Assembly: GCA_009760855.2 (NCBI GenBank)
Contig: WPIO01000016.1
Coordinates: 1,966,001 to 2,030,000 of the forward strand
Source: Cristatella mucedo
Lineage: Eukaryota > Bryozoa > Phylactolaemata > Cristatellidae
DNA length: 64,000 nt
Direction: 5' to 3'
Position 1 is the first letter of the stretch; each line of letters begins with the position of its first letter. Below are positions 51,801-63,330 of the stretch, in pieces. The notes beneath the pieces are model-generated. The model made no database searches, was not told the origin of the DNA, and was given only the letters and a program-made list of their open reading frames with translations. Both the position numbers and the translations under genes were made by a program.

Positions 51801-54800
51801 CGGCGGAAGTTCGGCGTCGCTCGCTTCTCGCTCCTAATGTGCATCCTTCTCCGACGCCGCGAGAGTCGCTCAGGACGCCCGCCTGCGCGAGGGGCGGACA
51901 CAGCCCAATCGAAGTCGGCGGCTTTCATTTGCATCTCGTCCTGGCGACGCGGTGGAGCCGACTCGGCCGCAGCAGAGAGGAGCAGAGCACTGCGGTAGGA
52001 GAGAGGCAGCCGGAAGTCACATCCAGACTGTTAGAGGTCACATTTCGCTGCACCCCCCCCCCCGTCAGAAGTCCGCGCTCCTCCTTCACCTCCTCAGTCG
52101 ACGTCATACGACGCGACATCGAAGCAGCCTGTGGCTGGCGGCGTTCAATCAGAGCGACGACTCGCGGCCGCCGGGAAGAACCTGAGGAAGGACGCGCCGC
52201 CGTCGCGTGCCAACGGTCAGCGCGATAATTCGCGGCTACCGGGGACGGCCGAGCGCATCGCCATGGCTGGACAGACGCTGACGAGCGCGGCGCCGGTGCG
52301 AGCAGCAGCCCGCGTCCGGAAATTGATTTTTTCCCAATAACCTTTCGCGGGGACGCCGCGCATGCGTCGCCGGCGCCCGCCCGATCGCCATTCTCCTAGC
52401 GACGGCGATTCGGAGCCCGGCGGGCGGTCGGCTGGGCCGTTGCGCCGTTGAGGCAGCCCCTTAATACCTGCCGTTCGCTGATGGCGGAGCGGCCATCTTT
52501 AATCTAGTTTGCTGAACGGCCCGCATTAGCCGCCGTCGATGCTGAAACCTTCTGGCTGTCGACAGAGTGCCGAGCGCCAGACAGAGCACAGAGCGTTCGG
52601 TCGTCGCTAGAGACCTGGAATAATTGCTCTCGCGGGAGCTTCGCCTCGCAAGGAAGCCGCTCGGCGCTCGGTGGCGGCCGCTCTTAGGACGACTAATGGC
52701 CGCCGTCGGGCCACGCCGTCGCGCGATGCGCACGCTCCACTCTCTACCGCTGCCAGGCGCCGGCGCTGCGCGGGCGCGAGACTCGGACGCGAACGAGCGA
52801 GTCGCCGCGAGCGAGTCCTGCGCTCAGCCTCCTGTGGCTCCGCTTCTGCTTCGCTTCCTTTTGGCTACGCGCCGCTTTTGAGAGACACTTTTCGTCGTCG
52901 TCTTAGGGCGCTCGCGAGCGTCGTCTTATCATCAGCGGCTGGAACGGCGCGCGAGCGCCGCCGACGATCGCCGCACGATCCCAGACGGCGGCTGCGGGGG
53001 CTTCCGCCGCGAGCGGCGACGCCGTGCGCGTGTGCAGTGGGCCGCTTATGCCGACGAACGTTCAGCTCGCTGTAGCGCCGGCGGACACGAATGGTGCAGC
53101 GCAGGCGCAGCGCAGGCGTCCAGCAGCCGGCCGGGCCTCTCCCGCGCGGCGGGCTCGGAGCGCGCAGCACACGGCAGAGCAGTTTCGCCTTCTCGCCGCC
53201 GAGAGCGAAGCTTCGAGACTCGGTGGCGCCCGCGCTCCCAGAGCGAGGCGTCAGCACCACGAGCCCACTCAGGTGTACCGCTCGCTCACTCGCTCACTCG
53301 CTCACTCGCCCACTCGCTCACTCGCCCACTCTGCAGTGCAGGGTCAGCTCGGTGCAGCCGCTCCCGCAGGCGTGCGCTGCTTAGGAGCCGGTGCTTACGT
53401 TTATGTTCAGAGCTCCGGAGGGACAGTCCTTCAGGAAGTTTCTGTACCTAGAAGCCGAGCGCAGCTCGTCTGACTTCGCAGAGACGCTCGCGCGACTGAT
53501 ATTTTCGCAGCGACAGCGAAGCGGCGCTGCGACAGTGACATTTGATCTTCACTCGCACTGAACGGAGACTTTGGCTGTTTGGAGCAGGTCGTCAAACAGC
53601 GGCGCTGGGCGCTGACGCAGAAGCCGCGACGAGGCGGACAGCCGCGCAAGGACGCGACGCGCAAGGACGGAAGCTAGGCAGGAACGAATCGGAAGAGGTC
53701 AAGGTCAAGGCGGGGTCGGACGGGCTCCGTTCGACGCAGCGACGAGGCTCGGCTCTAACGTGGCCTCTCTAGCTCCAACATGGCCGCTCGAGCTCAAACG
53801 CGGCAGCCGCCGGCGAGCGGTGGCAACGCTGCTTCGCGGTACTTACCACTGCTTGATTTCTTTTTTCGTGACTACAAAAAGACTGGCCCAGATGTACGCA
53901 ACGGCGCGAGCTCGCAGACGTGCGGTCGCATTCATCAAAAGCTTTAATATATTAAGGGGTTTCTGCGCGCACAGCCCGAGGCGTTTGCCGAGCGAGCGCC
54001 GGAGTCAATCGACGAGCTACAGGGAGACCGTACAGAGAGCCGCTTGAATGCGCAGCTCCGGGCCGCCGCGCCGCCCGATTTCCATGGCGCTACAGCGCCC
54101 GACGGACGCAGCGCACTTTCTAGACTGAAAGAAGAGCCGCGAGGTCAGGGTCGGAGGTCGGTCAAGCGAGCGGCCGTACCGTTTCGAAATAGGCCGACTA
54201 AAGTGCGATCGCGTAGGGGTTCGCGATGCGTGAGCCAGCCATCGCCTCAAACCGCTCGTGGGCGGCAGCGCTCGGAGGCGGCAGCGATGGCTACCGCCAT
54301 CGCTGCCGCCCCCGAGTGCTGCCGTCCTCGGTTTGAGGCGATGGATGGCTCACGCATCGCGAATCCGTGAACTCGCCCACGCGGCCGTCGCTCGCGGGAG
54401 CGAGCGACGGCTGCCGTTCGCGGCCGCGCGCCGGTCGCCCCTCGCCGGCCGTTCCGAGCGACGCCAGCAGCTACGCTGCGAAGCTGCTGGAAAAGTGGGC
54501 ACGCTGCCGCGTCCGCGACCATCCTTGCCGACCGACAGCTCCGCACGACCCGAGCGAGAGCTCCTACACGGTCTGCGGTCACGTGACGCTTTGTCGCGCA
54601 CCGACGCCCTCAGCGAGCCGTAAGTCCGCGCGTCTGAATGTATCGCCAGCTGTACAGCAAGAGCGCATCGTAAGCTGCCCCAGTCAATCAGTCCGCCGCA
54701 ATGATAGTCAGAAAGGGTTGGTAATGGCGACGCGTGTCGTCGGTTCGCGTATGCTCAGCTCTTGCTATACTGACGGCTCGCGTCCAAGCCGACCGCGACA

Positions 54801-55686
54801 AAGTGCGCGCCCCTCCCCACATTGAGTGGCCCGTTCGCGGCCTATTCGCGCCTACGCCGGCTGGACCCGGCTTTCGGCCATGCGACGCCGGCGGTGCGAC
54901 TTCGGCTCGGGCGACGGCTGCAGCGGCGAAAGTGCTACTTCCGCCCGTTTCCCCGTTTCAATGCACTCCGGCCGGCTCTGCACGACGGAGCGTACTGAGA
55001 AGGCGTGGTCAAGGTTGCAAATAGCTATTAGCAAAGAGCAATAATAACAATTGCTAAAAACAATTTGCAAATTGCTATTAGCTTACTTGCTGCGGACGGC
55101 CGACGCTCCGCGGCGCCTTTTCAAGCCACGGCGCGTCGGCAAACGTCACTTCCGAAACGAAACGTCACTTCCGCCGTTTCGTGCGCTCGGCTTTTGCCGG
55201 CTGAGTCGACACTTCGACGCGGGGCGAAATTCGCTCCTTAATGCTCGGCGCGTGTTCGTGAAACGTGTGCGACCCCTGTGCGACGTCGTGCTGTCTCCGT
55301 GAGTGGCGCACAGAGAGCCGAACCGTCGCTTAGAGCCGTTGCTCGGAGACCGAGTCCAATGCAACCACGCCATAGTTATGGTACATTGTGTCAGCCGCTG
55401 CACTACCCTCTGCGGTCGAGAGGCAGTCTTGCGATGTCTTGTTCCACCGCGACGGCTCGCTTCAGCGGACGCTGCTCCGCCCTTGCTACCTCGGCTACGG
55501 TTCCTCAGCCGATTTCCTTATACAATGTCGCCGATGTCGCTATGCGTCGCAAGAGGATAGATCGCGGCATATATAAAGTCCCGCGCGGGATCAAGAAGTC
55601 TCTCCACTAGCGAACGGTTAGACGAAAAGCCGCACTTTCCGTCTGGCGGCATTCGGTGACGCTCCCCGTCTGGGCGGCTAGTCGAT

Positions 55687-55746
<60 letters not shown>

Positions 55747-58021
55747 TAAAGTCAAAGTCTTCGCTACGCGCCGAAATAGCTCCTGCAACGGTTTCTACGC
55801 TCGTTTAGCTTAACGTCGACTCACTACGAGCGGCGACGTGACGCACAAGCGGCATCGCAACGAAGTCGGCGGCGCTGCTCGTCGGCGCAAGCTGCGACAG
55901 ATACCGCAAGCCTCTACCTGCCCGCCCACCTGCCTGCCTGCTTGTCCGGGCAAGTTGACACCTGGCTTTTGGTCCGCCGCACGCTCGTTCAAACCCCGAT
56001 CGCTACGCGCGCACGCGTTCGAGGAGCTCGCGAGGAAAAGCCGACGAGCGCGCGGCGAGGATGATAATAACGTAATTATCACAGGGGAACAGCTGAGGAA
56101 CGTTTGTGGCAAGGATAGTAATAAAGGACGTTAATAGACGATCAGCCTTAGGCTCAATGAGCTCGCACACGACCGACGCTCCGACGAGCGCGCGGCGAAG
56201 GTAATAACCAACGCGCGCTCACGATACAGCCTCCTTTCTCGTCTCCTCCTTTCTCGTCTCCTCCTTTCTCGCCGCTTCTCGAAATAAATTGAAAGCCTTG
56301 GGTTGTCAAGCGTTCAGCTCGAGTCCGAAAGTCTGCAAAGTGCAGCTGCTGCTGCTTCCGGCTGCAGGCACTACCTGGGACGACTGTTCACCATTTAAGT
56401 TTCAGCTGAAGACGCACTAGACTGATAACCTCCTCTCGCGGACTAGATATCAATTCCCCGCCGCCCCACGCGACGCGCGACTGTCGCGGCGCGGCTACGC
56501 CACTGCTCCGAGAGCGGTCGCTCCGACTGAGCAGCGGCGAGCAAAGCCGCCGGCCGCGTGGCGAGCGCTGAGTGACTTTCGGTCGCTCCGCGCCCCCTAG
56601 AGCGACGAGCATCGCTCCACTCCGAGCGCTCTCGCCGCGCTGCAGCCATTTGCGCCCGGCCGCGAGAAGGGATCGCCCGCCCGCCGCAGCGCCAGCGGCA
56701 GCGCTCGCCGCTAGCGGCAGCACGTCGCCGCAGCACCTTCGGTGGCTCACTGCGGATTGATGCGAGGCGGGGCGGTCGCGCGTGCGCGCGCGCGATGCGA
56801 GAAGACATTTAGCCGCACGGAATTGGCGGCCGCCAGAACGGCGGCCCGGGCTCCCGGAGCCGATCGCCGACGCCAACCACGCTCTGCGACGTACCGGACG
56901 CGCCACCGGACGCCGCGCGAACGTCGCCACTTTCAGCCGCCGTGGGCGCTACGTGCAGCTAGCTGTGTTCGCTGCGCAGGCAGCGCAGCGCGAGCGTCGC
57001 GCCCCGTTTCCACGCCGACCCGCTGAGTGGAACTTGGGCCGCTGCAGCTGCCGAAAGCCTCGCCGATCCGGGTGCGCGCGGGCGAAGCGCTGGTGCGAGG
57101 GACCTTCGCGCAGGCGCAAGCGGCGGTGCGGCAGTGCGGCGGCGGCGGCTGCACCGTCCTCGCCGGCGGAGGCGTCCGCTTGAGCTAGCGTTCAGGGGAG
57201 GGCGTGCGAGTGCGTCTTTCTGGGCATCGCGAGGCAGCGCCCGAGGCGTCAGGCTATTTCCGCTTCGTCAATGCCAGCGCGGCGACGTCAAGCTCAGCGC
57301 GGCATCACGCATCAGCTTTGCCCGCTTTTGTTCGCAGCCACCGATGCGGCACGGCCAGAGAAAGCGCGCCCGCGCGGCAACGCAACGGGGCTACTCGGCG
57401 CGCGCGGCTGCACGCGCGCGCGCCGAGCAGCCGGCCACTAGGGCGTGCACACATCCACCGCGATGCTGCGCAGAGCCTGGGACTGGTCTGAGCAGAAGCG
57501 GCGCGCGGGGCGCTGCAACCGGCGCGCCGCCCATGCGGTTGCAACGCGGTGACGGTGGCGGCTGCTCGCCGCTCGCAGTTCAGCCTCGCACGCCCTCTGT
57601 CGGTTCGCCGAGCTCGCGTAAGATGCCGAGCTCTGCGGCGCCGGCGCCGCCGCCGCCGCCACCACATCGACTCTGGCGCCGCGGCGGTGCGCCGGGCTTT
57701 GGCTAAGGGCTTATAAGAGTTTTAGGCGACGGCCACCGGTCGTCTGGCATTTCCCTGCGAAGCCGCCATTTTGGCTATCGACTCCCACAGCCGCCGTCTG
57801 CCACCGCCGCTGGGACTCTTTTATCTGTAGTAGCCTCCGGCTCGCCGCGGCGACTGCGCGCCGCCAGCCTCGAACGGACTCGCCGCGGCGACCGCAGCAC
57901 AGACCAATGCTAGCGAAGGACACCGTCGGCGGCGGCGCACGCCCGTAGACGAGAAAGCGGTCGGCGCGGCGGCGGACGCGCGACGTTGCGTCGGAGCCGA
58001 CGTTGCTGCTCGCAAATCACG

Positions 58022-58054
<33 letters not shown>

Positions 58055-58241
58055 CTTTCCCTCTCATGCGACTCCGTGCGAGCGGCTTCGGCGGCGGCTG
58101 CGGCGAGCTTGCGAGGAACGGGGCGGCTGCCGATGCGGGGCCGCGCCACGCTGCAGAAGACTCACAGTACGTGCTCTCAGCGAGCGCGTTCAAATCGGCC
58201 TCCGTGAGGTCTTTGCCGCCCGACGACGACCCAACGCCCAT
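45835..58241 (-). CDS. NCS1: Neuronal calcium sensor 1 / frequenin-like EF-hand protein, 7 coding exons, 223 aa
   Basis: Minus-strand exons are 58241-58166, 53871-53847 (25 nt), 53447-53399, 50663-50574, 50263-50185, 48584-48406 and 46008-45835. All phases agree and all introns are GT-AG (672 nt). The N-terminus MGVGSSSGG fits N-myristoylation (Gly2, Ser6). EF-hand 1 is degenerate (KDCPSG), as in the whole NCS family. EF2 ([12 protein letters not shown]), EF3 ([12 protein letters not shown]) and EF4 ([12 protein letters not shown]) have canonical loops. [30 protein letters not shown] and SDPWVVRAL place it with NCS-1/frequenin rather than hippocalcin, recoverin or KChIP. In animals it senses calcium at membranes and regulates PI4-kinase and exocytosis. 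Two oddities stand out: a longer EF3-EF4 linker ([11 protein letters not shown]) and a C-terminal extension of about 30 residues with DDDDDNDD, where vertebrate NCS-1 ends at about 190 aa. An AATAAA lies at 45619-45614. Intron 1 is 4.3 kb and intron 6 holds LINE A debris. Confidence 0.93.
46445..47200 (+). mobile_element. LINE family A fragment, decayed
   Basis: It carries pieces of [68 protein letters not shown] and IDLKVLS in changing frames. It lies inside NCS-1-like intron 6. Confidence 0.75.
47217..47480. mobile_element. LINE family A fragment with inverted 5' part
   Basis: A minus-strand coding segment (47405-47217: [30 protein letters not shown]) is joined to a plus-strand 3' terminus (AGCAAGAGATTTAGCTCTCC, GGGTGCTATAC, ATT tail at 47459-47478). 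Opposite orientation of the 5' and 3' parts is the pattern left by twin priming. Confidence 0.6.
47696..47756. repeat. Palindromic CAGCTG cluster
   Basis: The perfect 26-bp palindrome GCATATCAGCTG-GT-CAGCTGATATGC (47731-47756) is preceded by a partial copy of the same sequence. CAGCTG is also an E-box core. It lies in NCS-1-like intron 6. Confidence 0.85.
48848..48955 (+). mobile_element. SINE type 2, partial
   Basis: It has a B-box-like GTGAGTTCAAGCCCCC, then GCATATGTAAGCGCCTTGAT and ACATTCTCTTAGGGCTCAAT. The A-box side is degraded. In NCS-1-like intron 5. Confidence 0.55.
49368..49425. repeat. 24-bp-arm hairpin in NCS-1-like intron 5
   Basis: Arms 49368-49391 and 49402-49425 are inverted with a single mismatch and a 10-base loop. 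No coding or repeat family explains it. Confidence 0.9.
50664..53398. other. NCS-1-like intron 3, GC-rich, no other gene seen
   Basis: It contains a GGC run (50795-50815), a CTTTCTA-type minisatellite (51485-51535) and CpG-rich DNA toward 53.3 kb with 8-bp CTCACTCG units (53280-53330). The long frames here lack conserved motifs. Confidence 0.55.
54220..54363. repeat. 144-bp imperfect inverted repeat in NCS-1-like intron 1
   Basis: The left arm begins TTCGCGATGCGTGAGCCA and the right arm ends with its complement. The arms are about 70 bases with few mismatches and small indels, meeting at GCGATGGCTACCGCCATCGC near 54291. Confidence 0.88.
55689..55744. repeat. CT microsatellite
   Basis: About 27 CT units in NCS-1-like intron 1. 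Confidence 0.96.
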
Positions 58242-58313
58242 TCTCCGTTGGCGCGAGCTGCGTTTGCTCGGCGGCGGCAGTGCCTAGACAGCGCACCGGC
58301 GGCTGGAGGAGGA

Positions 58314-58348
<35 letters not shown>

Positions 58349-61110
58349 AGGACGGGGTCGAGGAGGCGGAGCGCGACTCGAGGGGCGCCTTCACTGCCGC
58401 TCGGCTGCCAGAGGCCTCTTAATATCGGCCGTCGGTTCCCGGTCGTCGGTCAGCGGCCGGGAGGGCGTGTCGCGGCCGCGCTCGGCCTAGGCGAGCGCCC
58501 TCTGTCAGCGGTGGCTGGCGCGACCGCGCGGGCGGCGGCGACGCGCGCGCGGCGGGCGGAGACGGCGCGCTTTCGCTGGAGAGGCACTAGGCCAGAGGCG
58601 CGCGCCCCCCACGAGAGCGCTCCGGTCGAGCGGCGGCGGTGACGGCGTCGACGACCTTGACCGATCCGGCGGCCGGCGGATCGCCGATCCCCTGGCGGCG
58701 AACGAAACATCGATTTTCCTTGGGAAATCAAGCGGCCCGCGAATAATTATTTTCCAATCACGTTACCATTGCTCTCTGCGGCATGCAATTAAAAATCCGG
58801 TATTTTTAGCGGCGACGCCACGCCAGCGGCGGTGGCGGCGGATGCGCTGGCCAGCCTTGTCTCGACCTCGCAGGTGACCGCTGCTAGCGGCGCGCAGCCG
58901 GAAGTGGCGTCAGAGGCCTTGCAGGTCCGGCGCGCCACTGGCACTTCCGGGTCGGTGGTTGACCGGATCTAACCGTGATCGAGCGTTCACCGACGCTCGC
59001 CGCCGCGTCGAATAAAACGGCGGCCTCTCCTCGCTGTCGACTTCCGAGTAAACTCTAGCGTGAACTACGTAGGTATTTAGCTAAATAGATATCGAATGTC
59101 GGCGAGAAGCACTGCTACAGCGAATCGCGGCGGCACATTTATCGCTCGATCGTGCTCTCGAGTTTTAGCGTTTCTTTTTGAAATTCGGCAAAACTTGCTG
59201 GGCCGGCGGCTAGCGCCGGGGCATCGAATGTTCGGCTGGCAGTCCAGAGAATGTTTCAGAGGAAGCTTTTTGAAGGCGCCTCCAAGTTACGTTACGTAGG
59301 GGTAAATCGAATGAATGCCTAGATGCGAGTTGCGACTGGCGGTGCGATCTCGAAGGCCAGAGCGCAGCGAAACGCAGCCGCACTCGTCGCTGGACAAAAA
59401 GGGTTCGAAGGGCAAGGCGCACGCGATCTAAACGCCGCCGGCCGCCATTGTAAAAGGCTCCGGGCGGAGGCGGCGGCGCGGTTGCTTGTTACTAGGAAAA
59501 GCAGCCGCGGCTGAGCGCACCGCCCGCCACGCACCGACTCGGGCGCTGCAGCGGAACGTAAGAGCGTAAGGTCGCCGCCGAGCCGCCGCTCTCGCGTCGG
59601 CCCGGCGTCGACGGGTGGCGAACTCTAGAGCCTCCCTGCTGCCGACGACTTTTAGGACTCGCCGGACGGACGGAGGCTCGATAGAGCGACTCGTATCTGT
59701 AACCGATTTTATCTCGGCATGGGCTTCGGTGTGGGCCAGGAGGGCTTAGTGGGCAGCCGGCGCTAATGCTACTGCGGCTAGGTGCTACAGCCGCCAGTGC
59801 TCCGCCGCCGCCGCCGCCGCCGCCGCCCAGGAATCGATCTCAAATTTTTCACGCTGCTGCGCAAGGCACAGGGCAAGCGGATCTGGCAGCGCCGCCGCCG
59901 CACGGGGGCGCGTCAAGCAGCGCTGCTGCAGCCGGGGCCGCGCCTGGCGAGCGGCCTCGCGGGCGGGCGAGCGCGCGCGCTGCATCTGCGTCGGCATCTG
60001 TAACCATCGACTAAGTGTCACGTCCGCGCTCATCACGTCCGCCCGTTGCACTCTTGAAGCGTTGCTTTGATGACAGCCGCCGCCGCCGCCGCCGCCGCGG
60101 CTCCTATATCGCACTAGCGGCGGCTCCGGGGAATTCATTCACCCAGCGACCTCACACTCGCCCATGTCCTCCTCATCTTCCTCCTTCTCCTCCCGCGTAT
60201 GAAGCAACGAACTCTTTTCTTGCTCGGCATTTATCTCGTTTCTCTCTTGACGTTTCTCGACATTTTTTGTTTCCGGATGCGTCGTTCCACCCCCCCCCTT
60301 GTGTCTTTATCTTTCTCTCACGCAGCTTCGCCTCTTCGTGTAGCTGCGAAAATGCCTCCTCCTCCCCCTTTCCCGTCGTCCCCCTTTCCCGTCGTCCCCC
60401 TTTCCCGTCGTCCCCCTTTCCTCCTCGTCCTACGGTCACTGCATTGCCAGCCGCACGGCCCTTTACAGACAAGACGAATCCACCGACGCTGCTAATCGGC
60501 CGGATTTCGGCAGTCGCTGGAGATCACAAGCTACGATCTACGAGTTATTATTCCCATTAGAAGTGCCGTCCGTCGTAATCTCCGGCTTAGATCTTGCGAA
60601 AGGGCAACCAGAGCGATCGCGAGTCGGTCTCTCGCCGCTAGGGGTCGCAGAGATTGCAGGCTGGCTCGCCGCCGCCGCTGCCGCCGTCGCGGGGGAGGCG
60701 GGGCGGCGCAGCTGCTTCGGGTTGCGCCGCCTGCCTGGTGCGCACACGATCGACGTGCCGGAACGGCGGGCGGCAGCTGCCGAGCGGCGGCGGCACGCTT
60801 CGCGTACGAGGGAAAGGTGAAGCGCGAATGAGAAGGATCGTTCTAGAAGCGCTCCTAGAACGATCTAGAAGCGCTTCTAGAAGCGCTTCCGAGAGCAAGC
60901 GGCGGCAGGCGCGTCCAGCAGCAGACGGCCCGCAGTGCCCGGACGTCGGACAAGCAGACCGTCGCTCACTACGCGAGGCGTCCGCCGAGGCGCTCGGCCG
61001 AGCCGGACTACGGCGACTCCCGGAGCGGCGCTGCAGCTTGCTTGACGGCGGCAAGCTGCAGCCGGTCGAGACGTTGGCCCGACCTTTGACCCCCTACGCC
61101 AGTCATTTGA
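58242..61110. other. CpG-rich upstream region of the NCS-1-like gene
   Basis: Very CpG-rich with a GGC run (58300-58350), a GCC run (59800-59828) and a 16-bp CCCTTTCCCGTCGTCC minisatellite (60367-60430). Its position 5' of exon 1 suggests promoter or leader, which is inferred. The reading frames are repeat-driven and none shows a domain. Confidence 0.5.
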
Positions 61111-61111
61111 C

Positions 61112-61815
61112 GCCGATGCAATTCGACTTCTGCAACTCACTGCTCGCTGGCCTACCGGCATGTGCGATCGGGCGATTGCGGCTGGTGCAAAACTCCGCAG
61201 CTAGGCTTGTCTGTCGTGAGCGTCGCAGTTGCCACATTACTCCACTTCTCGCCGACCTGCACTGGCTACCAGTCAAGCAACGGATTGACTTCAAGGTTTT
61301 GTCGCTCACTTTTAGGTCCCTTCATTCTATGGCTACAGCCTATCTCTCCGACATACTCCCCCATCAGGCCAAGCATCGTACCTCCCGCTTTTCGGAATCC
61401 AACAGTCTACAATTACCTCGTACAAACCTTAAATCCTTTGGAGACCGTGCATTTAGTTCGTATGCTCCAAAAGCCTGGAACTCCCTCCCGACCTGCGTCA
61501 GAACATCCCCTGACCTGACCACAATTAAAAGGAACTAAAAAACACACCTATTTAGAACAGCATTTAGTGGGTCCCTGTGATTCGTCCTTCACGTGCTTAT
61601 GTGTGCTGACACTGTGCATGCTGCCACTAACCACATTTGCATGCTGACCCTGTGCATGTCACCCCTAACCATGTCATTCATTTTGTTTGTTTTTCAAGCA
61701 TGATATTACTCACCATTCAATTGCTTTTCCCTTTGCAGCAAATGCAAAGTGCCTAGAGAGAGATTAAGTTATCTGAGGGTGCCTTATCAAGAGCATTATT
61801 ATTATTATTATTAAC
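61112..61815 (+). mobile_element. LINE family A, young 5'-truncated copy
   Basis: It starts at FDFCNSLLAGLPACAIGRLR-like sequence and runs through RRSCHITPLLADLHWLPVK, TAYLSDILPHQAKHRTSRF and FSSYAPKAWNSLPTCVRTS, then the 3' untranslated end and an ATT tail (61796-61812). It is nearly identical to the two copies at 30-35 kb, so it is recent. Confidence 0.92.
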
Positions 61816-61854
61816 ATAACCTTTTCTTGCATCGGATTCGGCCAGTGTCTTCAG

Positions 61855-62030
61855 ATAAAATACGTTGACTGGAATCTGCATAGCACCCCAAGGGAAGCTG
61901 TTCTCTGGAAGGTGTCCTGCAGATGCAGGGCTCGAGCTCACAACCTTGGTCGTCAATGGCGACCAATTTACCCCGGAGTCAAGGCAGTGCGGCATCTTAC
62001 CTATCGGTCATAACCTAGGGGGTCAGGTGC
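61855..62030 (-). mobile_element. SINE type 2, degenerate
   Basis: The complement has CAAGGTTGTGAGCTCGAGCC in the B-box region and a tail with TTCCCTTGGGGTGCTATGC. The A-box side (CGATAGGTAAGATGCCGC) is eroded. Confidence 0.55.
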
Positions 62031-62104
62031 CCATGGTACTTGCCGATCCAGATCTTCGTGGCTTCGGGTACTGCGGCGTATGGGAAGCACGTAGATCGAG
62101 ATTA

Positions 62105-62134
62105 AGTTCACTAACGGTGCTATTATATATGTAA

Positions 62135-62192
<58 letters not shown>

Positions 62193-62222
62193 TTACATAT
62201 ATAATAGCACCGTTAGTGAACT
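62105..62222. repeat. Perfect 118-bp palindrome with TA core
   Basis: Arms of 59 bases without mismatch: AGTTCACTAACGGTGCTATT, then ATATATGTAAGTA and TA repeats, mirrored exactly. The outer arm resembles the SINE/LINE A 3' terminus (AAGTTCTCTAAGGGCGCTAT type). Confidence 0.95.
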
Positions 62223-62403
62223 ATATATATATATTTACACACACACTTTAAGCCAGCGAATTTCCCGTTCGCACCTCACTCCACCGGCGGCCTTAGCTCG
62301 GTCGTTTCGAGACGAACGCCTCCACCCTACGCGGCTCGAAAGCCGGTCGCGTGCTGCGTCCGTCGCACATCATCACGCCTCGACCGAGCCTTCGACAGCT
62401 TGG

Positions 62404-63330
62404 ATGGCCTTGATGACCTTCGCCCGACGAGAGGCGTCCGAGGCACCGGAGCCTTCGGCCCTGGCAGCAGTCGGGTCGGCCGGATCTCGCGAGATCTCAC
62501 TGCGGTCGGACGCGCGAAAGCGCCTCAAGCGACTCTCTTGCCGCCTCTCGCTGGCCGGCCCTGAAGTGCTGCCCACCGACCCTGATGGCATCGAGCACTC
62601 GTTCGCACTGCTGGTGGCGATTGTGAAGCCGCTGGTGCAAGCCAGGCTCGAGAAAGGCCGGGCTTGGGCGGCCCAGCCTTCACAGGGCAGTGTCAGCCGC
62701 TGCCTGACCGCGGACAGATTCGTCACCCGCAGTCACTTCCAGACCAAGGGTCTTGGCCTGTCGTTCTGGGCCTGGCGGTTCGCTCGTATACCGAGCGTGC
62801 GGCTGTCCGTGCTGCCAGTGGCTGCTGCCATGACCCGGGACGGTTACCAGCTGTTGCCTATGCCGCACGGAGTCGCGGACCACTTGCCATGCGCACCGAG
62901 CCACTGTCGGCCGATGCTGTATGCGATCGTGGCCACACACAAGCTGGTTCTGGGCCGCCTAATCGGAGCTCTTCCGGCCACCACGCTCACCTGCATGTAG
63001 GCAGGCCGCGCCCTCCCGCTTGCCAGCGGTTCGGCTCTACAGCCGGATCTGGTGCTAGACAACGGCGCCGACAATGGCAATCGTCGTCGTGACGGTGCCG
63101 TACGACTGCAGGGAAGATGCCGCGGCTGCCGCCCGGAACAAGACCGATAAGCAAGCGACCATTGCCCGGTCGTTGCTGACCGCCGGCTATTGGTCGGCGG
63201 TGGCGAGGCCCTTCGCGGTCCGTGCTCTCGGCAGCTGGTGGCTGAACAATAAAGCTGGCTGCCTCGGCATTCTACGCACGGAGCTAAGGGCTCCGCATTG
63301 CGGCGGTCTCCGAAGTCATTACGTCAGCTC
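62404..63330 (+). mobile_element. R2/NeSL-type retrotransposon 3' remnant with restriction-like endonuclease
   Basis: The frame 62404-63000 reads RAWAAQPSQGSVSRC, then FWAWRFARIPSVRLSVLPV and HGVADHLPCAPSHC. This order (W..xPSQG, W.FxxRxRxxxLP, H-x-C zinc-like region) is typical of the region after the reverse transcriptase in site-specific RLE retrotransposons. A second frame gives LQPDLVLDNG (about 63037-63066), and 63074-63300 gives VVVTVPYDCREDA, NKTDKQATIARSLLTAGYW and RPFAVRALGSWW, matching the C-terminal restriction-like endonuclease block. A frameshift and stop separate the parts, and the Asp expected in VVDVTVP is missing. It is a dead fragment. The family call is by motif order, not by search. 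Confidence 0.68.

Noticed and set aside
53024-53473. Arg/Ala/Ser-rich frames with [13 protein letters not shown] repeats
   Set aside because: They derive from the 8-bp CTCACTCG minisatellite and are antisense to NCS-1-like exon 3.
56388-56930. 180-codon minus-strand frame in CpG-rich DNA
   Set aside because: It lies inside the long first intron of the NCS-1-like gene, is Arg/Ala/Ser-rich from composition alone, and overlaps open frames on the other strand.
60654-61538. 294-codon plus-strand frame as one gene
   Set aside because: The first part is CpG-rich chance frame and the second is the LINE A C-terminus. The fusion occurs only because the LINE landed in frame.
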